NCBI GenBank assembly: GCA_965220415.1
Contig: OZ244829.1
Span: 3,782,001 to 3,846,000, forward strand
DNA from: JAJDTR01 sp965220415
GTDB taxonomy: Bacteria > Poribacteria > WGA-4E > JAJDTR01
Direction: 5' to 3'
Length of the DNA: 64,000 nucleotides
Numbering within the stretch: position 1 is the first letter of the stretch; every line of letters begins with the position of its first letter. The notes under the pieces were generated by a model, which did not search any database, was not told the origin of the DNA, and saw nothing but the letters and a program-made list of their open reading frames with translations. The translations under genes were made by a program, and so were the position numbers. Positions 44,813-53,548 of this stretch are shown one piece after another.

Positions 44813-45589
44813 TTATCGATCAGATTTAATACTAGCCCAAGTGGTAACCAGCGAGCCGTTGGGAGAAACCGATACGGTCGGATCCAATTGGAACAGTGCC
44901 CGTACGTCGTCTTCGCTGAAGGCGCGCTCATAAAGCCTCACGTCGTCTAGGCTGCCGACCATGCACTGAATTCCCATGTGGCCGAATCGAATCGCGGATT
45001 GTGCTACTTGGATAGCGGGGGGAGCGGCCGTGCCTACCAACTCGCTGTTAACATAGTGGGACGACAGTTGCGCGTTGGCATCGTAGGTGCCCAAAATGTG
45101 GTGCCACTCTCCTGTTGCCAGTTCACCTCCCGCGGCGGGTGTACCTATCCAAGCATCCGGGTTCTTTACTTCGAAGCGTCCCTTGGCGTGAAGGACATCA
45201 AGATTGAGTTGATCGCTGTAGATGACTCTGTTTTCGAATTCTGGCCAGGCGTCGCCTGTTGAAAGCGCCTCCGGATGAATCCAAGCGGCGACAGTTACGT
45301 CGCCCTCGAACGTCAGACTCTCGGAGCCGGGCGCCGATGCGCTATCGGTGTTGTTGGCGAACCGGATGGCTTTGCCGAATCTGCCATCATCAACTCTTTG
45401 AGCCGAACCGAGGTCGCCGTTGTTCCCCGTGCCGCTCGCATCTTCTAGTGTGTTATCACTTCCCTCGAACGGATAATGTGCGACAAGCCCATCGTCCAAT
45501 TGGGCGGACGCCGTCGAAACGGGTCCCGATAGAATCAAAGCGAGTCCCGCAAGTAGTGAAACAATGCCGACAAGTAATTGATTTTTCAT
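44813..45589 (-). CDS. exported LamG-domain protein with W-IK C-terminal tail (copy 3)
   Basis: A 258-residue paralog. The ATG at 45589 lies 7 bases after GGAGGAAG. A clear signal peptide (LLVGIVSLLAGLALILSG, cut after STASA) precedes QLDDGLVAHYPFEGSDNTLED. The LamG core has GRFGKAIRFANN, GDVTVAAWIHPEAL, GEWHHILGTYDANAQ and VGSLDDVRLYERAFSEDDVR. The protein ends SVSPNGSLVTTWASIKSDR, the same tail as copies 1 and 2. The next upstream paralog (45687) is truncated. Confidence 0.86.
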   Translation of the reverse strand: MKNQLLVGIVSLLAGLALILSGPVSTASAQLDDGLVAHYPFEGSDNTLEDASGTGNNGDLGSAQRVDDGRFGKAIRFANNTDSASAPGSESLTFEGDVTVAAWIHPEALSTGDAWPEFENRVIYSDQLNLDVLHAKGRFEVKNPDAWIGTPAAGGELATGEWHHILGTYDANAQLSSHYVNSELVGTAAPPAIQVAQSAIRFGHMGIQCMVGSLDDVRLYERAFSEDDVRALFQLDPTVSVSPNGSLVTTWASIKSDR

Positions 45590-45686
45590 TGAGTCTTCCT
45601 CCATGTTAGATTTATGTGAGACTTAACACGAGTGTTATGTGGCAGAGATTATATAGGAAACGCCAACTGAAATCAACTACTTTCCG

Positions 45687-46280
45687 TCAATGCAGGGATG
45701 AAGCAATAACGTCCAATGGACCTGGCGTTTTGACGGTATCGACGAGAGTGCCATCGACATAGAATGCACCGGTGTTTCCGTCTGTCGTGAACGTACCGAC
45801 AACATGATGCCACACACCTAGCTTCAGCGGTTCTGTCCCCGTGAGAGTTCCATGCCATCTCCCGCCAGAAAAAAGATCCAACCGACCACGTCCGTGAAGG
45901 AGATCGAGGTTGAATTGATCGGTGAAAATGAGCCGGTTTTCGCCGTGATGATCCAGCGATTCCGGTCGAATCCAAGCGGAAACTGTCAGATCGCCCTTGA
46001 TTGTCAGGTCTTCAGATAACCGAACAAACGCATGGCTGGTTGTGGAGGAAAACCGAATGCCTGTGCCGAATCTGCCCTCGGCTCGTTCTGCCGAAAGAAG
46101 CAGCCCGTCGTGCCCATTCCCGCTGGCATCCTCAAAAACGCGACCGCTACCCTCGAACGGATAGTAGGCGATAAGCCCGTCGTTCGGCTCTGCAAAGGCG
46201 GGCAGTATCAAGATGAAATACAGGAGCATGGACGATGTCATTTGTGGGACTGGTTTCCGGGGCGTTTGGGAGATAGGCAA
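45687..46280 (-). pseudogene. truncated LamG-domain protein (copy 4)
   Basis: A 197-residue frame, probably starting at the ATG at 46241 (MTSSMLLYFILILPAFA is the signal). The LamG core matches the other copies (DGLIAYYPFEGSGRVFED, GRFGTGIRFSS, GDLTVSAWIRPESL, GVWHHVVGTFTTDG, AFYVDGTLVDTV). It then ends at VIASSLH, about 65 residues early, so the last LamG strands (xGxxDDLRIYDRA) and the WG-IK tail are missing. The missing part was lost by deletion next to copy 3. It may be a non-functional leftover, or a protein that can no longer be sorted like its paralogs. Confidence 0.75.
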
Positions 46281-46395
46281 GTTGCACAGTAATACGTAAT
46301 GCGTAAAAAAATCTGTTAGGCGTAATTAATCGCTTTTACGAGGTATTGAGAGGTTCAACGGTGTGAGTCCTATCCTTAATCAGGCCGCGACAATC

Positions 46396-48303
46396 TTAGT
46401 CAATCCGTCTGCGTTGATACAGGAACCATTCCACAACGCTCAGCACGGCGGCAAGGAAAACGAGGTACACCCAAGGCGGGTATCGCAAGAGCGACGAACC
46501 GCTCAGCGTGACATCTGCAGTCAACAGACCCTCAATTGTGTCGTCAGGCCCGATATGCGATTCGGATTCGCTCGCGAGGTTGACCGCCCACATCTTTTCG
46601 TTGTCGCCGTTTTTCAGCGTGTAAAAACCGGTAATCTCGGTCTGATCAAAGAGTATCTCGTCTCGATCGGCCGCGAGTTCCCACGTCCGATCTCCAGGCC
46701 CGGTGATTGTCACGGTTGTATGCACATCCGTCCCGTCGCCATTGACTGTCCACGTCAACACCTCGCCGGTATGCAGATGATGTTCCTCAATGCCCGAACT
46801 TTCGTGAAACCACTGAATAGTGTTGGCAATAATTACCGGAAAGGCAATACGCAGCGGGAGGTCGGATTGCAGAATGTCAATAGCCGCAAAAACAACTTTG
46901 CGGTTGGGTGTAACATCGACAAACAGTACAGGGTCTTCAAATGAACGGGCTAACACCTCGGCACTGACTGGCGGTGTGACTCGGTACGCCTCGCCAATTT
47001 GCACATTCTCCAAGTGAACGTGACGCAGGATCGGATGCGTCCGTTCCCAATCGGTGATAATCGGTGTTTCGATTGGACCACCAATTGTCCAGCTTATCGG
47101 GGCGGGCCCCTGTTTGGGGGGATAAATAAACATGTAATTCCCATCATCGAGCGTCGAAGGGCTGTGTCGATCGAAGATGACGACGTGATATCCCGATACG
47201 TTGGGATCGTAGTCTTCCGGCGTGGTGACGCTTAGGTTCAGATTTTCGTCAACGGAGAGCGCTTTTTCGAGAAACGGATTATCTTCGGTCACAAGCAAAA
47301 CCGGGATACGCTCGCGTTTGGGCAATGCGGCGTAGGCGACGTTATCGGTGTGAAGCGCATCCGCGACATCCAGAACCGCCTTAAGTTGTCCGCCTTCAAA
47401 AGCAAAATTGCTGAAAATCTCGGATTTGATTTCCCCGGGCGCAAGCGTGTACGGTCGCACGTCAAATAGATCTTCGTTGAAATAGAGTTCGACATTGCAC
47501 TGCTTTTCCGCTTCCGATGCGTTAACAACAGTCAACAGCGTTTGGTAATCGAACGCGTTGACGAGACTCTTCCGTACGCGAAATTGAGTGATGCCGACAT
47601 TGTCATTCGCCGCACCGACCTGAACCGGATGAAATGCAATCTCTTCACCCGGGTTTTGGAGTTGTGTCAGTATGTCTTCGGAAACTGCTTGAAAGTCGCT
47701 AAAGATGACAATTTCAGCGTTCGGCTTTGTACGAGCAACGGCATACGCCAAATCGAGTGCTGGTTCAAGATTAGTGTTAATGTCGGTTGGCTGAATGGAT
47801 TGAATTACCTGTCGCAGCGACTTCCGGTGGTTGGTGAACGGACTGTGGATTGTTGGTTTCGTATGGCAACTGATCACCATCATTTCGTCCATGAAACGCA
47901 GTCCTTCCACCATTCTCAGGGCACGCTCTTTTGCCGATTCCAGCCGCGTGTTTGATGCGTCATGGCCACCCTCTCCCCCCTCATCGGAAGATTCAACGGC
48001 ATTCATGCTCGCCGAATGATCGATAATCAGAATGATTCGCCGTGCGGATTTCGTAATAAATGCAAACTGAGGTCGGGCGATTGCGAGCACCAAGAGCGCC
48101 AGAAACAGAAGTTGGAGCAGCAATGATAGCAGGTGTTTCAGTTTCTGAAACAGCGATGTCGTCTGTTTCTCCTTGAATAGTTGCTCCCAAAACATCAACG
48201 TGGAGACCGGCTCGCGGCGGCGGCGAAGTTTAAGAATGTACAGAAGGACGATTGGAGCGGCGAGACCAAACAAAAGAAGGGAGGTTGGGGATAGGAAGTT
48301 CAT
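46396..48303 (-). CDS. BatA-like membrane protein with VWA domain
   Basis: A 635-residue membrane protein. The N-terminus MNFLSPTSLLLFGLAAPIVL and LKLRRRREPVSTLMFW is the BatA/aerotolerance-regulator signature with two membrane segments. A von Willebrand A domain follows with the metal site D-x-S-x-S (LIIDHSASMNAVES). About 300 residues of beta-rich extracytoplasmic sequence come next, and a final helix WVYLVFLAAVLSVVEWFLY. It is the last gene of the Bat-like operon, 64 bases after the DUF58 gene. Such proteins work with MoxR AAA+ ATPases in envelope-stress or enzyme-maturation roles. Confidence 0.88.
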   Translation of the reverse strand: MNFLSPTSLLLFGLAAPIVLLYILKLRRRREPVSTLMFWEQLFKEKQTTSLFQKLKHLLSLLLQLLFLALLVLAIARPQFAFITKSARRIILIIDHSASMNAVESSDEGGEGGHDASNTRLESAKERALRMVEGLRFMDEMMVISCHTKPTIHSPFTNHRKSLRQVIQSIQPTDINTNLEPALDLAYAVARTKPNAEIVIFSDFQAVSEDILTQLQNPGEEIAFHPVQVGAANDNVGITQFRVRKSLVNAFDYQTLLTVVNASEAEKQCNVELYFNEDLFDVRPYTLAPGEIKSEIFSNFAFEGGQLKAVLDVADALHTDNVAYAALPKRERIPVLLVTEDNPFLEKALSVDENLNLSVTTPEDYDPNVSGYHVVIFDRHSPSTLDDGNYMFIYPPKQGPAPISWTIGGPIETPIITDWERTHPILRHVHLENVQIGEAYRVTPPVSAEVLARSFEDPVLFVDVTPNRKVVFAAIDILQSDLPLRIAFPVIIANTIQWFHESSGIEEHHLHTGEVLTWTVNGDGTDVHTTVTITGPGDRTWELAADRDEILFDQTEITGFYTLKNGDNEKMWAVNLASESESHIGPDDTIEGLLTADVTLSGSSLLRYPPWVYLVFLAAVLSVVEWFLYQRRRID

Positions 48304-48367
48304 GGCAATGTCCGCAAATCTCGAACCTTGGGGTGCGCCGTTTGAATGAAAATGATTGCCACAGACG

Positions 48368-49255
48368 CTAAGACACGAACCCGCCCATACGAAAGATGCG
48401 CAGGATTAACTCTTCAAAGGGTGATTGCGTCGTTGTTCGTACGAGACCGATTTCGCGTTGGATGCAATACCGGTCGAGATCATCGCAATACCCTTGAAAG
48501 AGTGCTTTGTAGCGTTTTAGGTGACTCTCGTTGATGGTGACCGGGCGGAGTTGGTTCGTTTCGACATCCACAAGATGGTAGTCGCCGAGCAGTTCGGGAT
48601 TCGTTTCTTTCTCGTCAACAATGTGAATTACGAACAGATCGTGCTTTTGGAACTTCAACACATTCAATCCGGCAGCGAACCCTGTCGGATCGAAAAGATC
48701 GGAAATCAGAACAACAAGCCCACGGCGTTTGGTGGTATGCACAAAGTTGCGGAAAGACCGTTCCAAGTTCGTTTCGCCGGTGCCCTCAATCCCCTCAAGA
48801 AAGTCAAGCACGGTGAAGATTTTACCTTTGCCGCGTTCCGTGGGTAGCCGATTCGTGTCAGAATCGGTAAACGCGGAAATGCTGACGCGGTCCAGATTGG
48901 ATAACCCGATGTAAGCGAGCGCGGCGGCAACACGCTTGGCATAAACCAACTTCGGCAATTCACCGTAGGTCATCGACCGGCTTGCGTCCACGAGAAAATA
49001 GATATGCAGGTCTTCCCGCTCCTCGTAGAGTTTCAGCAGGAGTTCATCGAGTCGGGCAAATGCGTTCCAGTCAATGTAGCGGAAGTCGTCGCCCGCGGTG
49101 TAGTTGCGGTAATCGGCAAATTCTACGCTGACCCCGCGTCGCGTGCTGCGGCGCTCAGCTTTTATTCTGCCAGCGAAAATCTTCTTGGAGATGATGTAGA
49201 GATATTCGAGTTTTTTGAGGAATTCGCTGTCGAAGGCGGATTGGGTCGTGTTCAT
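48368..49255 (-). CDS. DUF58 domain protein (VWA-like)
   Basis: A 295-residue protein with the DUF58 hallmark GDDFRYIDWNAFAR after RRGVSVEFADYRNY, and a VWA-like strand FLVDASRSM. Membrane helices are absent. It typically pairs with MoxR, whose gene is here separated from it by a TolB-like gene and repeats (49256-51045). No strong ribosome binding site precedes the ATG. It is followed at 64 bases by the BatA-like gene. Role: chaperone or assembly partner in a MoxR-dependent process, by family knowledge. Confidence 0.9.
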   Translation of the reverse strand: MNTTQSAFDSEFLKKLEYLYIISKKIFAGRIKAERRSTRRGVSVEFADYRNYTAGDDFRYIDWNAFARLDELLLKLYEEREDLHIYFLVDASRSMTYGELPKLVYAKRVAAALAYIGLSNLDRVSISAFTDSDTNRLPTERGKGKIFTVLDFLEGIEGTGETNLERSFRNFVHTTKRRGLVVLISDLFDPTGFAAGLNVLKFQKHDLFVIHIVDEKETNPELLGDYHLVDVETNQLRPVTINESHLKRYKALFQGYCDDLDRYCIQREIGLVRTTTQSPFEELILRIFRMGGFVS

Positions 49256-49372
49256 ACGCGGTTGGCGGAATTTTTCGGGAAGGGCTATTGGAGTCGAAGA
49301 TGGTATTGCCTAAGCGCAAAAAAGGGAAGTCGGAAGAGTGGCTAACGAATTTGGAGAAAGAGGGGCATTTTG

Positions 49373-49515
49373 ACACTTGTCTGAACTGTGATTTGTGGGA
49401 TTAAAGTGATTGTCATGATTGCCAGTGTGTAGTTGTAGTGATGACTAGATTGCATCGTTACCTTGATACCGCTTTGATTCCGGGAAGAAACCGAGTTTTG
49501 GAGAAAAAAGGGATC
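49373..49515. repeat. second copy of the composite repeat (CTTGTCTGAACTGTGATTT .. GAAACCGAG)
   Basis: CACTTGTCTGAACTGTGATT at 49374, then diverged text, then TTTGATTCCGGGAAGAAACC and GAGTTTTGGAGAAAAAAGGG. It parallels 7899-8085, but the hairpin arm has decayed and the central palindrome is missing. The rest of the gap 49256-49658 holds nothing recognisable. Confidence 0.6.
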
Positions 49516-49658
49516 TCTATTGGTTTGCGCATCGCAAGTGTGGGTGCTATTCAAACACCTTCCTGAGCAGAAAATTGACAAAGGGTCCGAAATTTCGGGC
49601 GGAACCGGCAATCGTCGAATCACCGAGATTCTCTCCTACCGCCCACTCCGTTTACATC

Positions 49659-50663
49659 TCACCGGAGGTTCAAGTCGACATCCTTCAACCTGCCCCATAT
49701 GGTGATTCGGCTGCCCTCCGGCGATACCGAGAGCCCCACCGGATTCAGCCAATCGGGATCGTAATCCCCCTGGTTGTGAATCTCGCTGATCATTTTGACC
49801 GCGCCGCTCCCGACATCTACTGTGTAAATCCACGATACAGGTCCGTCTCTGTCCGTACCCGAAAATGCAATGCTGTCACCGTCCGGCGACCATGTAGGAT
49901 CATGAGCTATCCCCTTCTCCGTGAGCATTCTCTGATTCTTTCCGTCACTATCTATCACATGAATATTCCAGTTGAAAATATTTGGGTTTCCGTTATTCCA
50001 GAAGCCGGTATACGCGATCTGCCTCCCGTCAGGCGACCATGCTGGGTCGCGATTGTCCCCGAAATCATACGTTAACCGCTTCTGGTTTCGGCCGTCGGCT
50101 TCCATCACGTAAATCTCGGAATGTCTGCCTGTCCTGGAAGATTCAAATGCAATTTTCCTACTGTCGGGCGACCAGGACGGATCTGCGCCATCCTGATTCG
50201 TCAGTTGCTTGTTGTTCTTTCCATCCGCATCTATCACGAAGATTACGCGGGTCCATACATCAGGGTTCTCTGGATTAAGAAGAAAATCATACGCAATCCT
50301 CTTCCCGTCCGGCGACCAGTCCGGATTCCTGTCCCAGAACCCGTCAGTCAGTCTAACCGGATTGGCCCCATCGGCGTCCATCACCCAGATTTGCAGGTAG
50401 CCCTCGTTTCGATCGGACACAAATGCTATCTTTTTCCCGTCGGGAGACCACGTTGGACTTAAGTCCTTCGCTTGATGATTGGTTAATCTCCTCTGGTTCC
50501 CCCCATCCACGTCCATCATGTACAGATCGGGATTTCCATCCTTTTTTGACATGAAAACAATCGGTGGGTTGTTTGCTGCGGTTCCGTTACTCAATATCGG
50601 CTCTGCGATAGCCGATATTAGACATATCCCAAAGAGTAACAGGAATTGACGTCTGTAATGCAT
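49659..50663 (-). CDS. exported TolB-like (PD40) beta-propeller protein with WG-LK tail
   Basis: A 334-residue protein; the ATG at 50663 lies 6 bases after AAGGAGGG and opens a signal peptide (FLLLFGICLISAIA). Six to seven WD40-like/PD40 blades repeat the pattern R-L-T...P-x-W-S-P-D-G-x-x-I-A (TNHQAKDLSPTWSPDGKKIAF, TDGFWDRNPDWSPDGKRIAY and more are the blade edges). The last residues read LSVSPEGSRITIWGRLK plus a short tail, the same as the end of the LamG proteins although the fold is different. The gene lies between MoxR and DUF58, flanked by repeats and by a remnant of a second copy, so it probably arrived later. Confidence 0.85.
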   Translation of the reverse strand: MHYRRQFLLLFGICLISAIAEPILSNGTAANNPPIVFMSKKDGNPDLYMMDVDGGNQRRLTNHQAKDLSPTWSPDGKKIAFVSDRNEGYLQIWVMDADGANPVRLTDGFWDRNPDWSPDGKRIAYDFLLNPENPDVWTRVIFVIDADGKNNKQLTNQDGADPSWSPDSRKIAFESSRTGRHSEIYVMEADGRNQKRLTYDFGDNRDPAWSPDGRQIAYTGFWNNGNPNIFNWNIHVIDSDGKNQRMLTEKGIAHDPTWSPDGDSIAFSGTDRDGPVSWIYTVDVGSGAVKMISEIHNQGDYDPDWLNPVGLSVSPEGSRITIWGRLKDVDLNLR

Positions 50664-50742
50664 CTGTCCCTCCTTCGCCATGAGAATTGAGCGTCAGCCA
50701 GATCACGGTCAATGCCGGTTATTGTGTCTGTTTCAGAGCACC

Positions 50743-50880
50743 TCAACTCATTGCCAGCCTTTCTGTCCGCGGCACAGACAACCCGGAAGGGCGCCACGAA
50801 GCCGAATAGTCCTCAACGCGCGGCGTCCGAGTGAGGTTCGCTACGCCGCTGCCGTCGATATTTATCGCATAGATGACATA
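50743..50880 (-). pseudogene. 3' remnant of a second TolB-like propeller gene
   Basis: On the minus strand, 45 codons read YVIYAINIDGSGVANLTRTP, then RVEDYSASWRPSGLSV, then leave the family pattern and stop at 50743. The piece matches the last blade of the complete gene next to it (AVKMISEIHNQGDYDPDWLNPVGLSV). Its upstream part is replaced by family A repeat text at 50886-50932. It lacks a start and most blades. Confidence 0.7.
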
Positions 50881-50885
50881 AGTAC

Positions 50886-51030
50886 CGTCACACTTATTAT
50901 CCATTCGCTTGATTGCTATTCACTCGTTTGATGGTCGGGAATCGGAGTTTCCTCGTACCAGTCGCCACCTCGAGATCGCTCCTACAAGTCGGCGGGAGGC
51001 GGTCATGACACACGGAGTGTGACTACTACA
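50886..51030 (+). repeat. family A repeat, GTCG..GATCGCTCCTAC element and CACACGGAGTGTG palindrome
   Basis: TTATTATCCATTCGCTTGAT and ATTCACTCGTTTGATG are family A units; GTCGGGAATCGGAGTTTCC and CCTCGAGATCGCTCCTACA form a diverged hairpin element; GACACACGGAGTGTGAC with TACTAC at 51004-51028 repeats text at 32203. Confidence 0.6.
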
Positions 51031-51045
51031 GTGATACAATATACG

Positions 51046-52029
51046 CTATTGAACTTCATCCAACAGGTGTTGGACGATTCCGTCGGGATCAATACCTTCC
51101 GCTTCACCTTCAAAACTAAGGATGAGACGGTGCCTCAGGCTCGGCAATGCGACCGCTTGAATGTCCTCGCGGGAGACATTGTAGCGTCCGTCAAGAATGG
51201 CTTTAACCTTGGCTCCCAGAATTAACGATTGCGCTCCGCGCGGGCTTGAACCGTAACGGACATATTTTCGTGTGAGTTCCGGCGCTTCCTCTGCATCCGG
51301 ATGCGTACTTAGCACAATCCGAAGCGCATATCTTCGAACATCTTCGGCAACGATAATATCACGGACAATTTGTTCCAATGCGTTAATCTCCTCCCCGTCA
51401 CTGACCTTCTCAACAGCCGGCATTTCGCGTTTCGTCGTGCGTTCCATTACGAGGTCGAGTTCCTCGAGGTTGGGATATTCGACCTTGAGTTTGAAAAAGA
51501 AGCGATCGAGTTGCGCTTCGGGGAGCGGATAGGTGCCCTCCATCTCCAGCGGATTCTGCGTTGCCATGACGAAGAAGGGCAAGTCCAACGCTCGGTGTTT
51601 GCCGGCGACGGTCACGGACTTTTCCTGCATCGCCTCCAACAGTGCGGATTGTGTCTTTGGCGTCGCACGGTTTATTTCGTCGGCAAGAATCAGATTCGCG
51701 AACACGGGACCGGGTTGAAATTCAAAAAACTTCCGTCCGTCTTCATCCTCGGCGACGACGTTAGTGCCGATGATGTCTGCGGGCATCAGATCAGGGGTGA
51801 ATTGAATGCGGGAAAAACCAAGATCCAGCACCTCGTGCAATGTCCGGATAAGCAGGGTTTTGCCCAAGCCGGGAACGCCCTCCAACAGCGCATGCCCACC
51901 CGTCATCAAACAGATTAGCACACCTTCGATAATCTCTTTCTGACCGACAATACGTTTGGAGACTTCATTCTGTATCCTTAGGAAAGTCTCACGGAACTCC
52001 TGATACTGTTGTTCGGCTTGCTCGGACAT
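51046..52029 (-). CDS. MoxR-family AAA+ ATPase
   Basis: A 327-residue ATPase. Walker A is GVPGLGKT and Walker B region NLILADEINRATPKTQ; the MoxR signature LLEAMQEKSVTVAG, sensor 1 FVMATQNPLEMEGTYPLPEAQ and arginine-finger region LDRFFFK are present. It probably unfolds or activates a target with the DUF58 and VWA proteins downstream. The ATG follows GGGAGAAAA. It starts 8 bases after the coiled-coil membrane protein gene, a clear operon. The usual next gene (DUF58) is displaced by the TolB-like insertion. Confidence 0.93.
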   Translation of the reverse strand: MSEQAEQQYQEFRETFLRIQNEVSKRIVGQKEIIEGVLICLMTGGHALLEGVPGLGKTLLIRTLHEVLDLGFSRIQFTPDLMPADIIGTNVVAEDEDGRKFFEFQPGPVFANLILADEINRATPKTQSALLEAMQEKSVTVAGKHRALDLPFFVMATQNPLEMEGTYPLPEAQLDRFFFKLKVEYPNLEELDLVMERTTKREMPAVEKVSDGEEINALEQIVRDIIVAEDVRRYALRIVLSTHPDAEEAPELTRKYVRYGSSPRGAQSLILGAKVKAILDGRYNVSREDIQAVALPSLRHRLILSFEGEAEGIDPDGIVQHLLDEVQ

Positions 52030-52037
52030 TTTTCTCC

Positions 52038-53504
52038 CTACTCGTCAGTCGGCTTGATTGATTCAAAATAGCGTTTCACATAAAACTTGTAACCTAGCGG
52101 AATCTGCTCTTGGGTGAGGGCATCCTCGGAAAGTTTCTGATACTTGGTGTAAGCATCCTTGTAACTGACAGCAGATTGCTGCCCCTCTGGCGACGATGCA
52201 ACGGTCTGGACAGCGGATGCGCCATCCCCCTGCACACCGGTAATGCGCGTGAGATTCAGCGCGGAATCGAGTGATGTCAGTTTGCCAAGCTGGCTAGCGG
52301 AAGTCGCCTTGCCTGCTTTGTTGCTCGGACTGTTACTCAGCGCATATGTCAGACCTGCGCCTTTACAAATTCCGGCGATACCGGCTTTGCATGCTTGGCA
52401 TTCGGACAGCAATTTTGCCAGGCGCCAGTTACGCTTCTTCAGCAGCCCAAAGTTGCGAATTTGCCGGCTTGATTTGCTTAGGCGCGTTTGAGTCCCTTCA
52501 CCATCACCAGCGTCCAATGCCTCGCCTGCCCCGGATAGTTCTGAGCCGAGTCCACCAAAGTCGGTATTTTGCAAATTTTTCCCGCCCCGTTTGAGTGCGT
52601 CGGAAAGGTTTTGCCGTTTCTCTTTGTCAAACTTTGGAACATCCTTCGACACCTTGTCTAGGTTCGCCGCGGCTTGGTGGTAATCACCGCGTTTCAACTG
52701 TCGTCCAAACTCTCCAAGATACGGATTTCCAATAAATTGCTGACCAAGCCCCCTCATCAAATCTTCCTGTCTTGCCATCTTGTCGGGGTCAATCTTGGTT
52801 TTCAACAACGCACTCAACTCTGTCATTCGGGCAAGCGCCTCTTTGGGCGCAATCTGCGGTTTTTTCAACTCAAGTGTTCGTTCCTCAATTTCTTTCAGAA
52901 TCTCCTCCAGTTCTTGGTCTTCGTCCTGCTCAGCGTCCTTTTTTGCCTCCGCTATCTGCTTCAAGAGGGTATCTGCTTCCGCAGCGATCTGCGGTGAGAG
53001 GTCAATTTCAGTTGAAATCGCCGGGGGCGCGAAAAACTCAACGAACGAGAGCGTAACGAGAAACACGGCGATGAGGGCAACAAACTTGGTCTCTCGCGGA
53101 ACGGAATAACGCGCAACTTGCGTCACGGGTACCGCTTGCAACCTGTTGGATGTGTCACGAAGTTGAAGGGTTGTCAGAGTTTCATCGGTTTGACGTTGGA
53201 TCTGCTCCAACCCGCTTACAACGCGGTCTTTTAGCGCGGCGCCCATATCGATTGACCGCGCAGCGTCGTAAAGGCTCACCGGTCGAATCAGGCGGACGAC
53301 TAAAGCAATCAGGGCAATACCAAGCGCCACCCAGAGGAGCGCCACCCGTGGGATATTGAAAGCGGTTAAGCTATCGACCAATAGCGCCGGCACGCATGCC
53401 AGAGAGCCGTAGAATAGAAACCGAGCAAGGGTTTGAAAATACCGCTGAACGGTCAATCGGGAACGCACTTGTCGGATTTTGTTGAGGATCAGTTCTTCAG
53501 GCAT
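52038..53504 (-). CDS. membrane protein with coiled-coil region (DUF4175-like appearance)
   Basis: A 488-residue protein. Two helices near residues 28-70 and a third near 145-165 (FVALIAVFLVTLSFVEFF) are followed by a long charged helical, extracytoplasmic part (AEAKKDAEQDEDQELEEILK, EIEERTLELKK) and a region with ECQACKAGIAGIC, a Cys cluster that could bind metal or form disulfides. The layout and place before MoxR recall DUF4175-like proteins of Bat clusters, but I cannot confirm the family. The ATG follows GGAGTAAACCAA. It is 44 bases from the end of the upstream nuclease-like gene. Confidence 0.7.
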   Translation of the reverse strand: MPEELILNKIRQVRSRLTVQRYFQTLARFLFYGSLACVPALLVDSLTAFNIPRVALLWVALGIALIALVVRLIRPVSLYDAARSIDMGAALKDRVVSGLEQIQRQTDETLTTLQLRDTSNRLQAVPVTQVARYSVPRETKFVALIAVFLVTLSFVEFFAPPAISTEIDLSPQIAAEADTLLKQIAEAKKDAEQDEDQELEEILKEIEERTLELKKPQIAPKEALARMTELSALLKTKIDPDKMARQEDLMRGLGQQFIGNPYLGEFGRQLKRGDYHQAAANLDKVSKDVPKFDKEKRQNLSDALKRGGKNLQNTDFGGLGSELSGAGEALDAGDGEGTQTRLSKSSRQIRNFGLLKKRNWRLAKLLSECQACKAGIAGICKGAGLTYALSNSPSNKAGKATSASQLGKLTSLDSALNLTRITGVQGDGASAVQTVASSPEGQQSAVSYKDAYTKYQKLSEDALTQEQIPLGYKFYVKRYFESIKPTDE

Positions 53505-53548
53505 TTGGTTTACTCCTTTTTCAGCTCATACGGTGTCGTTTTGCGACA

